A stretch of DNA of 64,000 nt from an uncultured bacterium (GCA_905216195.1 CAJMSX010000009.1:14449-78448), one strand, 5' to 3'; shown: positions 1 to 7,522, numbered from the stretch's first letter. Made by a program: numbers and translations. Notes: generated by a model from the sequence alone, not told the origin.

Positions 1-66
1 CCGGGTTTTAGTCCACCGATTCAGGTTTTAATGCTTTGATTTACTGTTTATTGCATAACGCTGTTT

Positions 67-108
67 ACGACTAAAAAACCTAATTTTAACCCGTTAAAAT
101 TCAGTCGT
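67..108. repeat. Inverted repeat abutting the integrase start codon
   Basis: An outer arm pair ACGACT (67-72) / AGTCGT (103-108) encloses a perfect inner hairpin AATTTTAA-CCCG-TTAAAATT (82-101). The outer arm ends on the base before the integrase ATG. The location suggests a binding site for the integrase or a regulator, or a leader hairpin that occludes translation; which one cannot be told from sequence. Confidence 0.5.
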
Positions 109-1323
109 ATGCAACGGAACTATTTTTCAATCCTTTTCTTCATCAAGAAGACGAAACTCCTTAAAAACGGTGAAGCTCCTATTTGTTTACGCATCACAGT
201 AAACGGTAAGCGTGCTGAGGTGCAGATTAAGCGCAGTATTGAGGTCGGTAAGTGGAATGCTAAAAAAGAATGTGCCAACGGCAAGGAACGCAAATACCAA
301 GAGTTAAATCACTACCTTGAAACCGTCCGTACCAAAGTCTTGCAGATATACCGCCAGCTTGAACAGGACGGCAAACCCATTACTGCCGAAATCCTCAAAC
401 GCCGTTATTATGGTGAGGGAGAATCTCCTAAAATGCTGCTGGAGGTATTCAACGATCACAACAAAAAATGCCGGGACTTATTAGATAAGGATTTTGTTTT
501 AGGAACGGTTCTGAGATATGAACGAACTGTCCGCTATCTTTCCGAATATATGAAGCAGGCATACCGGATGACGGATATTCCCTTAAAAGACATTACTGAC
601 GAATTTATCCGGGGCTTTGAACACTACATTAAAACCAACAAGCCGTGTAGTCAGAATGCCACCGTTAAGTATCTGAAAAACCTGAAAAAGATTATCCGTT
701 TGGCTTTGGCTAATCATTGGATTGTGATAGACCCATTCTTTGAAATCAAACTAAAGCAGACCGCGACCAACCGGGCATTCCTTTTGGAAGAAGAAATAAA
801 GGTGCTGATGAATAAAGAATTTACCATTCCCCGGTTGGAGGTGGTAAGGGATATCTTTATCTTTTGTTGCTTTACGGGTTTGGCGTTTTCTGACGTTCAG
901 CACCTGACGGCGGAGCATATTATACGCAGCGTAAACGGTGAATACTGGATACGTAAGCCGAGGGAAAAGACGGATAATATGTGTAATATTCCTTTGCTGG
1001 AAATACCCCGGATGATAATAGAGAAATACCGGAATCATCCGGAGTGCATAAAGGACGGTGTTATCCTGCCTGTTCCGTCCAACCAGCGGATGAACAGCTA
1101 CCTGAAAGAGATAGCGGATGTGTGCGGAATCACCAAACCTTTGACTACACACATTGCCCGTCATACTTTCGCCTGTCTTGCAGTAGCGAATAAGGTATCT
1201 ATGGAATCTATTGCCAAAATGTTGGGTCATTCCGATATACGTACGACCAAAATCTATGCGAAAATCCTTGACCGTACCGTATCGGATGAAATGCAGACCT
1301 TGCGAAAGAAATTCGCCGTTTAA
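109..1323 (+). CDS. Tyrosine recombinase (integrase) of a mobilisable element
   Basis: A 404-residue site-specific recombinase of the Bacteroides mobile-element type, expected to integrate and excise the element to its right. The N-terminal SAM-like and core-binding domains occupy roughly residues 1-215. The catalytic domain shows H348-x-x-R351 (THIARHTFA), an LGH box (372-374) and the nucleophile Y383. At the box I position, where many integrases have an Arg in TGLR, this protein has Ala259 (FTGLA), resembling IntDOT-family enzymes that lack the first catalytic Arg. The gene reads into the element and sits at the window edge, so the left attachment site is probably outside the window. It is followed by a strong hairpin and a convergent operon. 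Confidence 0.93.
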   Translation: MQRNYFSILFFIKKTKLLKNGEAPICLRITVNGKRAEVQIKRSIEVGKWNAKKECANGKERKYQELNHYLETVRTKVLQIYRQLEQDGKPITAEILKRRYYGEGESPKMLLEVFNDHNKKCRDLLDKDFVLGTVLRYERTVRYLSEYMKQAYRMTDIPLKDITDEFIRGFEHYIKTNKPCSQNATVKYLKNLKKIIRLALANHWIVIDPFFEIKLKQTATNRAFLLEEEIKVLMNKEFTIPRLEVVRDIFIFCCFTGLAFSDVQHLTAEHIIRSVNGEYWIRKPREKTDNMCNIPLLEIPRMIIEKYRNHPECIKDGVILPVPSNQRMNSYLKEIADVCGITKPLTTHIARHTFACLAVANKVSMESIAKMLGHSDIRTTKIYAKILDRTVSDEMQTLRKKFAV

Positions 1324-1331
1324 CGGGTCTG

Positions 1332-1377
1332 AATGAAACAAAGCTACTCACCGAAAAAAGAGTAGCTTTGATTCATT
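1332..1377. terminator. Hairpin between convergent int and small-protein operon
   Basis: An 11-bp perfect stem CAAAGCTACTC (1339-1349) / GAGTAGCTTTG (1360-1370), extended by AATGAA/TTCATT, lies between the integrase stop and the stop of the convergent gene. There is no long T run, so this is a hairpin in terminator position rather than a textbook terminator. Confidence 0.55.
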
Positions 1378-1624
1378 AAACGGGATGTCCTTCGTTCATC
1401 ATTTCTTCCATGATATACTCTTCCCATTTTTCCTCCCAGTTGTCTGTGTTGCCGTTAATGATTTCCAGTAAGTGGTCGTTTTCTTGTTTTCTTCTCTCGT
1501 TTTCCTGCCGTTCCTGCTCATACAGCTTTTCCCGGATTTCTTCTTCTACGCTTCCATCTCTGTAATAATAACCGATCAGAATACCTAAAACGAAAGAGGC
1601 GATAATGGCAATGAATGTTTTCAC
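1376..1624 (-). CDS. Small single-pass membrane protein, GTG start
   Basis: An 82-residue protein of unknown function. Residues 1-21 form one hydrophobic helix (MKTFIAIIASFVLGILIGYY), followed by a highly charged stretch (about 27-70) rich in Glu, Arg and Gln that should form a helix or coiled coil, ending in an acidic tail. The start is GTG, two bases after the stop of the upstream anti-sigma-like reading frame, so the two are probably cotranscribed. The layout fits a membrane-anchored helical protein. No family recognised. Confidence 0.55.
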   Translation of the reverse strand: MKTFIAIIASFVLGILIGYYYRDGSVEEEIREKLYEQERQENERRKQENDHLLEIINGNTDNWEEKWEEYIMEEMMNEGHPV

Positions 1625-1626
1625 GG

Positions 1627-2033
1627 TTAGTTAAAGTTTAAAGAAAAGGTCATAATCACTTTAGCTCCTCTTTTAGCGAAGAGCAGTTCATCCGGTAGGG
1701 TAATCATCAGGTAAAGTCCTCTTCCGGTGCATTGCATAAAGGTTTCGGGCCTGCTGAAATCGGGAATTTTGCTGAGGTCAAAACCTTCTCCTTCGTCTTC
1801 TACTGTTACGATCACTTTTGCGGAATTTTTGATGGCCGTAATGGTGATTGTCTTTTCCGGGTCCCGTTTGTTTCCATAGAGGATGGAATTATGTACGGCC
1901 TCAATGATGGATAAGGTGATCCTTCCGTAAGGGATTGAGGTAACTCAAAACGATCAATAATGAGTTCGATAAAGTTATCGATCTGATGTGTACTTGTCAT
2001 ATCCGACGGGATAGTAAGGGATAGTTTATTCAT
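1627..2033 (-). pseudogene. RsbW-like HATPase (anti-sigma/serine kinase fold), frameshifted
   Basis: Two reading frames together spell one GHKL ATPase of the RsbW/SpoIIAB type. The first (from ATG at 2033) gives the N-terminal strand-helix region ending RFELPQSL. The second, from about 1929, gives an N-box (IIEAVHNSILYGNK, with E and N in the family spacing), then VEDEGEGFD (the DxGxG-like G1 box), then GRGLYLM (G2 box). The frames join in TCCCTTACGG: one extra T there would read PQSLYGRITLSIIEA, which is plainly the ancestral protein. So a single base is missing at about 1929-1930, either a real mutation or a sequencing error. The intact family phosphorylates or sequesters anti-sigma partners; no partner gene is seen here. 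It heads a two-gene operon with the small membrane protein. Confidence 0.72.
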
Positions 2034-2378
2034 TGGATGTGAAATATATGATTTGTATTTAAGTGATTTACTGTTTTTTCGCTTTTGCACCTGTCCGGGG
2101 AGCTGACCTGAGCCTGATTGATGGGCTCCGCAGTTCCCCGTCCTCACACGAAATCATTGAAAAAGTCAGAATAACCCTGACGGGTTATTTCCGGCTTTTA
2201 CAACAATTTCATCCATCGCACTATCGTCATATGATAAGAGAAAAAGTTATCAACTTTGATAGATTGATTTCTATCCTGAAAACTTTCCATTATTCTTCTC
2301 GTTTTATTTATAAATGACGTCAATGGACGTCCGTCTAATCCTTAGAAATATCCTTTATTTACAAACGTTTATGGTATT
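2034..2378. other. Divergent intergenic region with paired GACGTC sites
   Basis: 345 bases between the minus-strand ATPase operon and the XRE gene. It holds the start regions of both. The clearest structure is two GACGTC palindromes at 2316-2321 and 2326-2331, exactly 10 bases apart and so on the same helix face, about 50 bases before the XRE start. I see no convincing coding frame. Confidence 0.4.
2316..2331. promoter_or_regulatory. Candidate operator: GACGTC repeated at one helical turn
   Basis: GACGTC (2316-2321) and GACGTC (2326-2331) are each palindromic and one DNA turn apart, upstream of the XRE-type regulator. This arrangement suits cooperative binding of a small HTH dimer, possibly autoregulation. 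Inference from position only. Confidence 0.35.
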
Positions 2379-2606
2379 ATGAAATCAGGGATTGATCTAT
2401 TTGTAATAAAGGAAATTAGAAGAAGACGGAAAGAGTTAGGTTATAGTCAAAGGTACTTGGCTGATTGCTTAAATCTTTCCCGTAGCTTTATTGGAAATAT
2501 TGAAAATCCGAAACGTGCATCTAAGTACAAAATTGAACATTTGAATGAAATAGCTAAAATTCTGAAGTGTTCAATTAAAGATTTCTTTCCTGATAATCCG
2601 TTGTAA
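2379..2606 (+). CDS. XRE-family HTH transcriptional regulator
   Basis: A 75-residue protein that is essentially one HTH_3/Cro-C1 domain: residues 10-65 include an HTH with GYSQRYLADCLNLSRSFIGN, the conserved IEN after the recognition helix, and a fourth helix (IEHLNEIAKILKCSIKDFF). There is no second domain, so it is a stand-alone DNA-binding regulator, probably dimeric, controlling element functions. The ATG is followed at once by the domain, and the paired GACGTC sites lie upstream. Confidence 0.85.
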   Translation: MKSGIDLFVIKEIRRRRKELGYSQRYLADCLNLSRSFIGNIENPKRASKYKIEHLNEIAKILKCSIKDFFPDNPL

Positions 2607-2673
2607 AGCTACTGACGGTACGATATACTATTAAAAGTTATCTATTATCCATAATCATATGTTTTTGCTTGGA

Positions 2674-2841
2674 GCGGAAAAAAACGGTTCCGCCTTTCCC
2701 GTTGTACTTCACCACGGAGGGCAGTGGGCGCATTAACGCTCCACACGGGGGTACGGAACCGCCGTATGGAGAGGAAGTGTATTTAAAAAATACACCTCCA
2801 TCTATCAGGCGAGTTTCCTCGCCCTCCGTTATGTGAAGTAC
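2674..2841. ncRNA. Multi-hairpin structured non-coding block
   Basis: A long-range inverted repeat GTACTTCAC...CGGAGGG (2704-2721) / CCCTCCG...GTGAAGTAC (2822-2841) encloses several local stems: GTGG.GCG/CGC.CCAC (2724-2743), GTGTATTT-AAA-AAATACAC (2777-2795) and GGCGAG-TTTC-CTCGCC (2808-2823). A further pair GGTTCCG (2686-2692) / CGGAACC (2754-2760) and GCGGAA/TTCCGC (2674-2693) link the left flank. Everything pairs as a branched fold with no coding frame. It may be a structured RNA, a single-stranded-DNA origin used during transfer, or an integrase/excisionase assembly site. Strand unknown. I do not recognise the family. Confidence 0.5.
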
Positions 2842-2895
2842 GTCACAAATATACAGTTATTTTTATAACAATAAATTACTTCTTAGAGAGATTCT

Positions 2896-3195
2896 TTATT
2901 TCCAAATTCTGCAATATGCCTTTTCCAGCATGTTTTCAATATCCGATTCTTTATACAGTACTTTTCCACCTAAAAGAATATACGGAATTTTCCCCGTAGT
3001 GCGGTATTCCTGTAAAGTCCTCCGGCTAATATGCAATCTTTGGGAAACTTCCTGATCCGTCAGATAATGTTCCCCGTTGAGTGTAGGTGTGAAACTTGTG
3101 GTTAATGCTTCCACATTATCCAGCATCCGGTCTAATGCCTTAAAAAAGGCAGTTACTTTTCCGTTTTCTCTTGTAATGATCTGTGTTTTTTCCAT
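2896..3195 (-). CDS. Excisionase-like helix-turn-helix protein (HTH_17)
   Basis: A 99-residue protein with a winged HTH of the MerR/excisionase type at residues 45-95: LTDQEVSQRLHISRRTLQEY (recognition helix), GKIPYILLGGKVLYKESDIE (wing). The first ~40 residues are polar and helical. Bacteroides mobile elements commonly carry pairs of such proteins that bend DNA for excision or switch on mobilisation genes. It lies 9 bases after a paralogue on the same strand, so the two form an operon reading toward the structured block. Confidence 0.85.
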   Translation of the reverse strand: MEKTQIITRENGKVTAFFKALDRMLDNVEALTTSFTPTLNGEHYLTDQEVSQRLHISRRTLQEYRTTGKIPYILLGGKVLYKESDIENMLEKAYCRIWK

Positions 3196-3204
3196 AGTGA
3201 TAAA

Positions 3205-3522
3205 TTATTTATTAATAGGTTGATTCTGATTTCTGAGTCGTTCCAATACTTTATCCACATCTTTCGGTTTATAGAACATCTTATGGTTGATTTGTGTGTA
3301 GGGAATAGTCCCGTTATCCCGGTAAGTCTGTAATGTCCTTTTGCTGATATTCAGCATCCGGCAAACATCCGCATTATCCAGCCACGGGGAAATCTTTTTG
3401 TTGTGTCTGAAACATAAATCATCCATCCGATTGACAAACTGCCCGAACTTTTCTTCCACAGCGTCCAGTGTCTTCTTTTCAATAGCAATAATTTCCATCT
3501 TCTTATCTTTTTTGTTATACAT
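3205..3522 (-). CDS. Excisionase-like helix-turn-helix protein (HTH_17), paralogue
   Basis: About 105 residues with the same architecture as its downstream neighbour: a helical N-terminus and a C-terminal HTH_17 domain (DNADVCRMLNISKRTLQTYR, then GTIPYTQINHKMFYKPKDVD). I chose the ATG at 3522; a second ATG at 3498 (MEIIAIEK) is equally possible, and the frame stays open to a TTG at 3543. The two neighbours are clearly homologous but diverged, as in the xis-like pairs of Bacteroides elements. Probably the first gene of this two-gene unit. Confidence 0.82.
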   Translation of the reverse strand: MYNKKDKKMEIIAIEKKTLDAVEEKFGQFVNRMDDLCFRHNKKISPWLDNADVCRMLNISKRTLQTYRDNGTIPYTQINHKMFYKPKDVDKVLERLRNQNQPINK

Positions 3523-3595
3523 TATTTGTGGTTTTTGGGACAAATCTATGGTGAAAATATCCTCTTTTTAAATACCTGACGTAATCTTACTTTAT

Positions 3596-3945
3596 TTGTC
3601 TCCATTCGCCCCCATTTGTCTTTTTGTCAGGGAGGTTTAAAACCTTTTATGGGGCAAATATAGAAGCTGAGAATCGTTGACAGAACATTTCCTTAGACAA
3701 TGGTAGTCTGTGGCGTCAAAATGGTTTGGAGTAGCTTAAAAACCGGGTTGAAAAAGCAGAATATACCGGATTACGGCAGGAATATCATTTGACGCTGAAA
3801 AATAAAGAGCATTAAAGCAATATAATCCGCAACGCTTTGATTACTTGTTTGTTATCAAAAATAGTTCTTTCCTTTGTGGTGTTCATTCTGCATACAGGAA
3901 TGAATAAGCAAAGTAAATACAGTTATAAACCTTAAATCTGAACCA
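3596..3945. other. Intergenic region before the mobilisation genes
   Basis: About 350 bases with no convincing gene. It contains an inverted repeat TTCATTC (3882-3888) / GAATGAA (3898-3904) some 40 bases before the DUF3408 start, and repeated short motifs of the form CATTTGTC/CATTCGCC near 3600-3630. Promoters for the divergent excisionase and mob genes should lie here. Confidence 0.35.
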
Positions 3946-4395
3946 ATGGCAAAGAAAGTAATTAATGAAGTAGTTTTACAGGATATGATAGCAGGCTTAG
4001 AACCTTCTTCTGCATATCCTGAATACAATGAACAAATTTTATCCGGTGTACTTAGTGCAAACAATAAACAGACTAAACCGCATCATCCCGTATCTTCTAC
4101 CGAGCGGAAACAGGAAAGCGGAGAATATACCGAAGAATCAACCGGAACCCCGAAACTGTCCGATAAAAAATACCGCCGGGTATCTTTGGAAGAATACCGC
4201 CAAACCTTTTTGCAGGCTTCCCGGATTATCGACCGCAAACCTGTTTTTGTCAGCGCATCCACCCGTGAGCGGCTTGACCGCATTGTTCGGCAATTAGGTG
4301 ACCGTAAAATGAGCGTTTCGGGGCTGATAGAAAATCTTGCCCTTCATCATCTTAAAATCTATCATGACGATATAGAACAATGGCGGAAATTGTAG
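3946..4395 (+). CDS. DUF3408 mobilisation-region protein
   Basis: 149 residues. The first ~70 are polar and probably disordered; the C-terminal half (about 80-149) matches the DUF3408 family of Bacteroidetes conjugative and mobilisable elements: EYRQTFLQASRIIDRKPVFV, then RERLDRIVRQLG and MSVSGLIENLALHHL. That C-terminal part looks like a ribbon-helix-helix DNA-binding domain, so a role in oriT recognition or transfer-gene control is plausible, but the family function is not established. It precedes the putative oriT and the MobC and relaxase genes on the same strand. Confidence 0.82.
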   Translation: MAKKVINEVVLQDMIAGLEPSSAYPEYNEQILSGVLSANNKQTKPHHPVSSTERKQESGEYTEESTGTPKLSDKKYRRVSLEEYRQTFLQASRIIDRKPVFVSASTRERLDRIVRQLGDRKMSVSGLIENLALHHLKIYHDDIEQWRKL

Positions 4396-4454
4396 GGAAT
4401 AGTATATACTGCATGTAGTTATTACACCCATATCCCCCTTAAATCATGTAAAGT

Positions 4455-4520
4455 AGCAAGGTTATGTTTCGGTCTACCGAAACCCCTTGCTTTGCCTTTG
4501 GCAAAGGGAAAATTGTTCCC
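4455..4520 (+). other. Probable origin of transfer (oriT): tandem hairpins
   Basis: Immediately upstream of mobC lie consecutive stems: AGCAAGG (4455-4461) / CCTTGCT (4485-4491) enclosing TTTCGGT-CT-ACCGAAA (4467-4482); then TTTGCC-TTT-GGCAAA (4491-4505); then GGGAA (4506-4510) / TTCCC (4516-4520). Hairpin arrays directly beside MobC and relaxase genes are the usual setting of an oriT nick region. The nic position itself cannot be read from the sequence. Confidence 0.62.
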
Positions 4521-4547
4521 GTTGGTCACAATTTTAAAGAGCAGCAA

Positions 4548-4931
4548 ATGGAAAACCATACATCAAAAACAGGAGGACGCCCACCCAAAAAACGGATGGA
4601 AAAATACCACCGGGTTGTCAGTACGAAGCTGACCGAACTGCAATATTACGCCATCCGTAACCGTGCTTTGCAGGCAGGTATACCCCTAAGTAATTATATC
4701 CGTCAGGCAGTGATCCGGGGTAAGATTGTCAGCCGTGTGAGCCGACAGGATGCCGACGTGATCCGCCAGCTTGCCGGGGAAGCCAACAACCTGAACCAGC
4801 TTGCACGCCGGGCAAATGCCGGAGGTTTTGCGCTTATCGTACAGGAACTTCTAAAACTGAAAACGAGGATTGTGGAAATCATAAACCAGCTTTCCGATGA
4901 TTGGAAAAATAACCAAGGGAAGCGGGTTTAG
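4548..4931 (+). CDS. MobC-like relaxosome accessory protein
   Basis: 127 residues from the ATG at 4548; the frame is open further upstream but that part overlaps the oriT hairpins and is not needed. The sequence matches bacterial mobilisation protein MobC: a basic N-terminus (GGRPPKKR), a ribbon-helix-helix-like segment (VVSTKLTELQYYAIRNRALQ, then IPLSNYIRQAVI) and the family motif NNLNQLARRAN. It should bind oriT and help the relaxase melt and nick DNA. It overlaps the relaxase gene by 35 bases in another frame, implying translational coupling. Confidence 0.9.
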   Translation: MENHTSKTGGRPPKKRMEKYHRVVSTKLTELQYYAIRNRALQAGIPLSNYIRQAVIRGKIVSRVSRQDADVIRQLAGEANNLNQLARRANAGGFALIVQELLKLKTRIVEIINQLSDDWKNNQGKRV

Positions 4932-5811
4932 GGGTTGTGTTTCCTATGTGCTGGGAAAAGACCAGGCGAAACTGTTGGCTTATTCAGGTGTACTGGGTGA
5001 ATCACGGGAAAGCATTATACAAAGTTTTGCTACTCAACGCCTGATGAACCCAGATATTAAAAAGCCGGTAGGGCATATTTCCCTGAGTTATTCCGTGGAA
5101 GATGCACCGAAACTGACCGACTGGAAAATGATAGACCTTGCTCGTGAATACATGAAAGCAATGGGGATTGTGAATACCCAGTATATTATCGTCCGTCACC
5201 ATGACCGGGAACACCCTCATGTGCATATCGTTTTTAACCGGATCGACAACAATGGCAAAACCATTACCGATAAAAACGACCGCTACCGGAATGAGCGGGT
5301 TTGTAAACAGCTCAAACAAAAACACGGTTTGTATTTTGCTCCCGGTAAAGTGAGTGTGAAACAAGACCGCCTGAAAGAACCGGATAAAACGAAATATGAG
5401 ATTTATACGGCTCTTAAAAGCAGTTTAAAACATTCAAAGGACTGGCAGCAATTGCAAAGCCACCTATCAAAAGACGGAATAGAAATCCGCTTTAAATACA
5501 AAGGGAAGACTAATGAGGTACAGGGGATATCTTTTAATAAGGGAGAATACAGTTTTAAAGGTTCGGAGATAGACCGGAATTTCAGCTATTCCAAGCTGGA
5601 TGCACAACTAAACCAAAACAGCCAGCAGCAACAGGAAACCTTAATAATGAAACCGGACAATTCAGCACCGAAAGTAACAAATACAGGTTTAGGTATCGGC
5701 GGAAGTTTATTTGGCTTTTCCCATTCAGGGAGTATGCCTGACGATAGCGAACAGATGAGATTAAATGAACTAAGGAAAAAGAAGAAGAAAAAACGCAGAT
5801 TAGGATTATAA
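4897..5811 (+). CDS. Relaxase / mobilisation nuclease
   Basis: 304 residues with a relaxase/mobilisation nuclease domain (PF03432 type) over about residues 1-240. Visible signatures are the N-terminal GKITKGSGFRGCVSYVLGK, GHISLSYS, and the metal-binding three-His motif HHDREHPHVHIVFNRID near residues 105-121. Expected role: nick oriT, stay covalently bound to the 5' end and lead the strand into a recipient through a helper conjugation system; no transfer apparatus is encoded here, so the element is mobilisable rather than self-transmissible. The C-terminus (about 245-304) is low-complexity with a Lys/Arg tail. The gene is short for the family but has all N-terminal motifs. Confidence 0.93.
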   Translation: MIGKITKGSGFRGCVSYVLGKDQAKLLAYSGVLGESRESIIQSFATQRLMNPDIKKPVGHISLSYSVEDAPKLTDWKMIDLAREYMKAMGIVNTQYIIVRHHDREHPHVHIVFNRIDNNGKTITDKNDRYRNERVCKQLKQKHGLYFAPGKVSVKQDRLKEPDKTKYEIYTALKSSLKHSKDWQQLQSHLSKDGIEIRFKYKGKTNEVQGISFNKGEYSFKGSEIDRNFSYSKLDAQLNQNSQQQQETLIMKPDNSAPKVTNTGLGIGGSLFGFSHSGSMPDDSEQMRLNELRKKKKKKRRLGL

Positions 5812-5815
5812 GATT

Positions 5816-6205
5816 ATGGAACAGGAAATCATATTAGAGGGCATTCATGCCATGTTAGAAGAAATCCGGGACAACCTGAAAAAGAATCCGGAATTGGAAA
5901 CAATAAAATTAAAGTTAGGGACTATTGAAAAAGTCTGTAATGAGTTTACAGGACAGAAATTTGTTACTGAAGAGATAATGGCTCAATTTTTGGCTTGTAC
6001 CCTTCAGAAGGTTGCAGAAATGAATAAGAAGCAGGAGGAAAAGATTGAGAGAGTAAAAGAATGTATTTTAGGACATCATAAATATGTGAAAGAGTATGTT
6101 TATGAATTACAAAAGAATACAGTAGTATCCTTAGAAACAATTTATGAGCTTTTAAAGAGAAAGCCAAGAAGAATGAATCTATTTGAAAAAATATTTAAGT
6201 TTTAA
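5816..6205 (+). CDS. Helical protein following the relaxase, unknown function
   Basis: 129 residues, predicted almost wholly helical with heptad-like stretches (residues 55-110, VAEMNKKQEEKIERVKECIL) and a basic C-terminus (KRKPRRMNLFEKIFKF). No membrane segment or known motif. It starts 4 bases after the relaxase stop, so it is likely translated with it. Small coiled-coil proteins at this position are common in Bacteroides mobilisable elements, but no function is assigned. Confidence 0.65.
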   Translation: MEQEIILEGIHAMLEEIRDNLKKNPELETIKLKLGTIEKVCNEFTGQKFVTEEIMAQFLACTLQKVAEMNKKQEEKIERVKECILGHHKYVKEYVYELQKNTVVSLETIYELLKRKPRRMNLFEKIFKF

Positions 6206-6233
6206 TTTAAAGATAAATTTTGTCATAAGGAGA

Positions 6234-6308
6234 TTAATTGTCCATAAAAGGACAATTAATTGCAGGTTTTGTGAATTATTTTATTTATTTTTGTCCCAAA
6301 ACGGACAA
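6234..6308 (+). promoter_or_regulatory. Promoter with two TTGTCC-N6-GGACAA operators
   Basis: Operator 1 is TTAATTGTCC-ATAAAA-GGACAATTAA (6234-6259). Operator 2 is TTGTCC-CAAAAC-GGACAA (6291-6308) and ends two bases before the ATG at 6311. The identical 6-bp half-sites with 6-bp spacers have centres 53 bp apart, about five helical turns. A perfect Bacteroides -7 box TAttTTTG (6286-6293) overlaps operator 2, so an occupied operator should block transcription; a good -33 box is not clear. The likely ligand is the HTH domain of the gene that follows. Confidence 0.72.
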
Positions 6309-6310
6309 TC

Positions 6311-7522
6311 ATGAATATTAGATCACTTGATAATGGAAGATTCAATAGTGCTGAGTCACCAAAATCTATAAAGGATTTATTAAATGAATATAAAGAAGAA
6401 CACGTACTTTCTGTTCTTGCTTTGTCTAATATTTTGGATATTGATCGTAAAACAGTCCAAAGTATTTTAGATGGTACAGCAATTGATTTAAAATTTAGTC
6501 ATGTCATAAAAATAATAAATCTTTTAGATATTAAAAATAAGGATTTTTTTTCTATTTCTTTTCAGAATGTGGGCGAAAAAGAGCTTGAAAGTATTGAAAA
6601 AACAAGAAGAACGGCTTATTTACTTGAAAATTTTGATTTGGAAGGTTTAAAGGCTTGTGGAGTAATCAGTTCCCTGACTAAATATGAAGAAATAGAACAA
6701 AAATTATGTAGTTTTCTTGGATTAAATAGTATTTTTGAATATAGTAGTTTAGGTATTAATATTCCTCTTTTTAGTCAATCAAAACGTTCTGTTAATGAAA
6801 AGAAAAAACAGAAAATGCTGAATTTTTGGCTAAAATGTGCAAGGCTTACTTTTTTACAGATTAATAATTCTTTTGAGTATAATGAAGAATTCTTGATCGA
6901 ATTTATAAAAAGATTGAAAACTTTTTCAGCAGATACTAAAGAAGGATTTACAACTGTTTTGTGTGTATTATTTAAATTAGGTATCACAGTTCTTGTTCAA
7001 TCATATCATACAAAGACAACAGCTTTTGGGATTTCGATGATTGTTAATGAAAAGCCTTGTATTGTTATTACCGATTTAGGAAAAAGGTATGATAAATTAT
7101 GGGGGACTTTATTACATGAATTATACCATATTATTAATGATTATGAGTATATTGCTAAAGCTAATTTTCATATATCGGATTCACAAGAGCGTGATCTATT
7201 TGTTTCAGAGGATGATGCTGATAAATTTGCTTTTGATGCTTTAATAGGACCTCAGGCTTTTGCTATTGCTTTAAAGATAATAAATTATCCTTATAAAATT
7301 GATATGTTCGCACAAAAATTGGGTATTCATGCGAGCTTAGTTTATGGACAATATTTAGAAAGGTTACCAAAGGATAGACAAAAAGATGAATTTCCAAAAT
7401 ATGCAAAATATTTGCTTAGTTCAGACATTGCAATAAAAAATATTATTTATAATCCAATAGACTTCAAGAATCTAAGTGAAGCAGTATCAAAAATAAGAGA
7501 ACAATATAGAAAAATATCATAG
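6311..7522 (+). CDS. HTH-ImmA/IrrE-type metallopeptidase fusion
   Basis: 403 residues. Residues ~18-75 look like a small HTH domain (LSVLALSNILDIDRKTVQSI). The C-terminal part carries an M78 (ImmA/IrrE) zinc-peptidase core: HELYH at 269-273, followed by SEDDADKFAFD near 299-309, where Asp302 replaces the usual Glu in the EAxxFA motif. In ImmA/IrrE systems the peptidase cleaves a repressor to release phage, ICE or stress genes; here DNA-binding and peptidase parts share one chain. It heads an AT-rich operon of four genes and sits behind two identical operators, which points to autoregulation. It could control element excision, or sense stress for the downstream genes; the sequence does not decide. 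Confidence 0.85.
   Translation: MNIRSLDNGRFNSAESPKSIKDLLNEYKEEHVLSVLALSNILDIDRKTVQSILDGTAIDLKFSHVIKIINLLDIKNKDFFSISFQNVGEKELESIEKTRRTAYLLENFDLEGLKACGVISSLTKYEEIEQKLCSFLGLNSIFEYSSLGINIPLFSQSKRSVNEKKKQKMLNFWLKCARLTFLQINNSFEYNEEFLIEFIKRLKTFSADTKEGFTTVLCVLFKLGITVLVQSYHTKTTAFGISMIVNEKPCIVITDLGKRYDKLWGTLLHELYHIINDYEYIAKANFHISDSQERDLFVSEDDADKFAFDALIGPQAFAIALKIINYPYKIDMFAQKLGIHASLVYGQYLERLPKDRQKDEFPKYAKYLLSSDIAIKNIIYNPIDFKNLSEAVSKIREQYRKIS

Noticed and set aside
751..1341. Long minus-strand frame of 196 codons under the integrase
   Set aside because: It is antisense to the conserved catalytic domain and has no protein-like features.
3690..3790. Thirty-codon frame starting MVVCGVKMVW before the DUF3408 gene
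   Set aside because: Too short and not recognisable; it could be a relic but cannot be supported.
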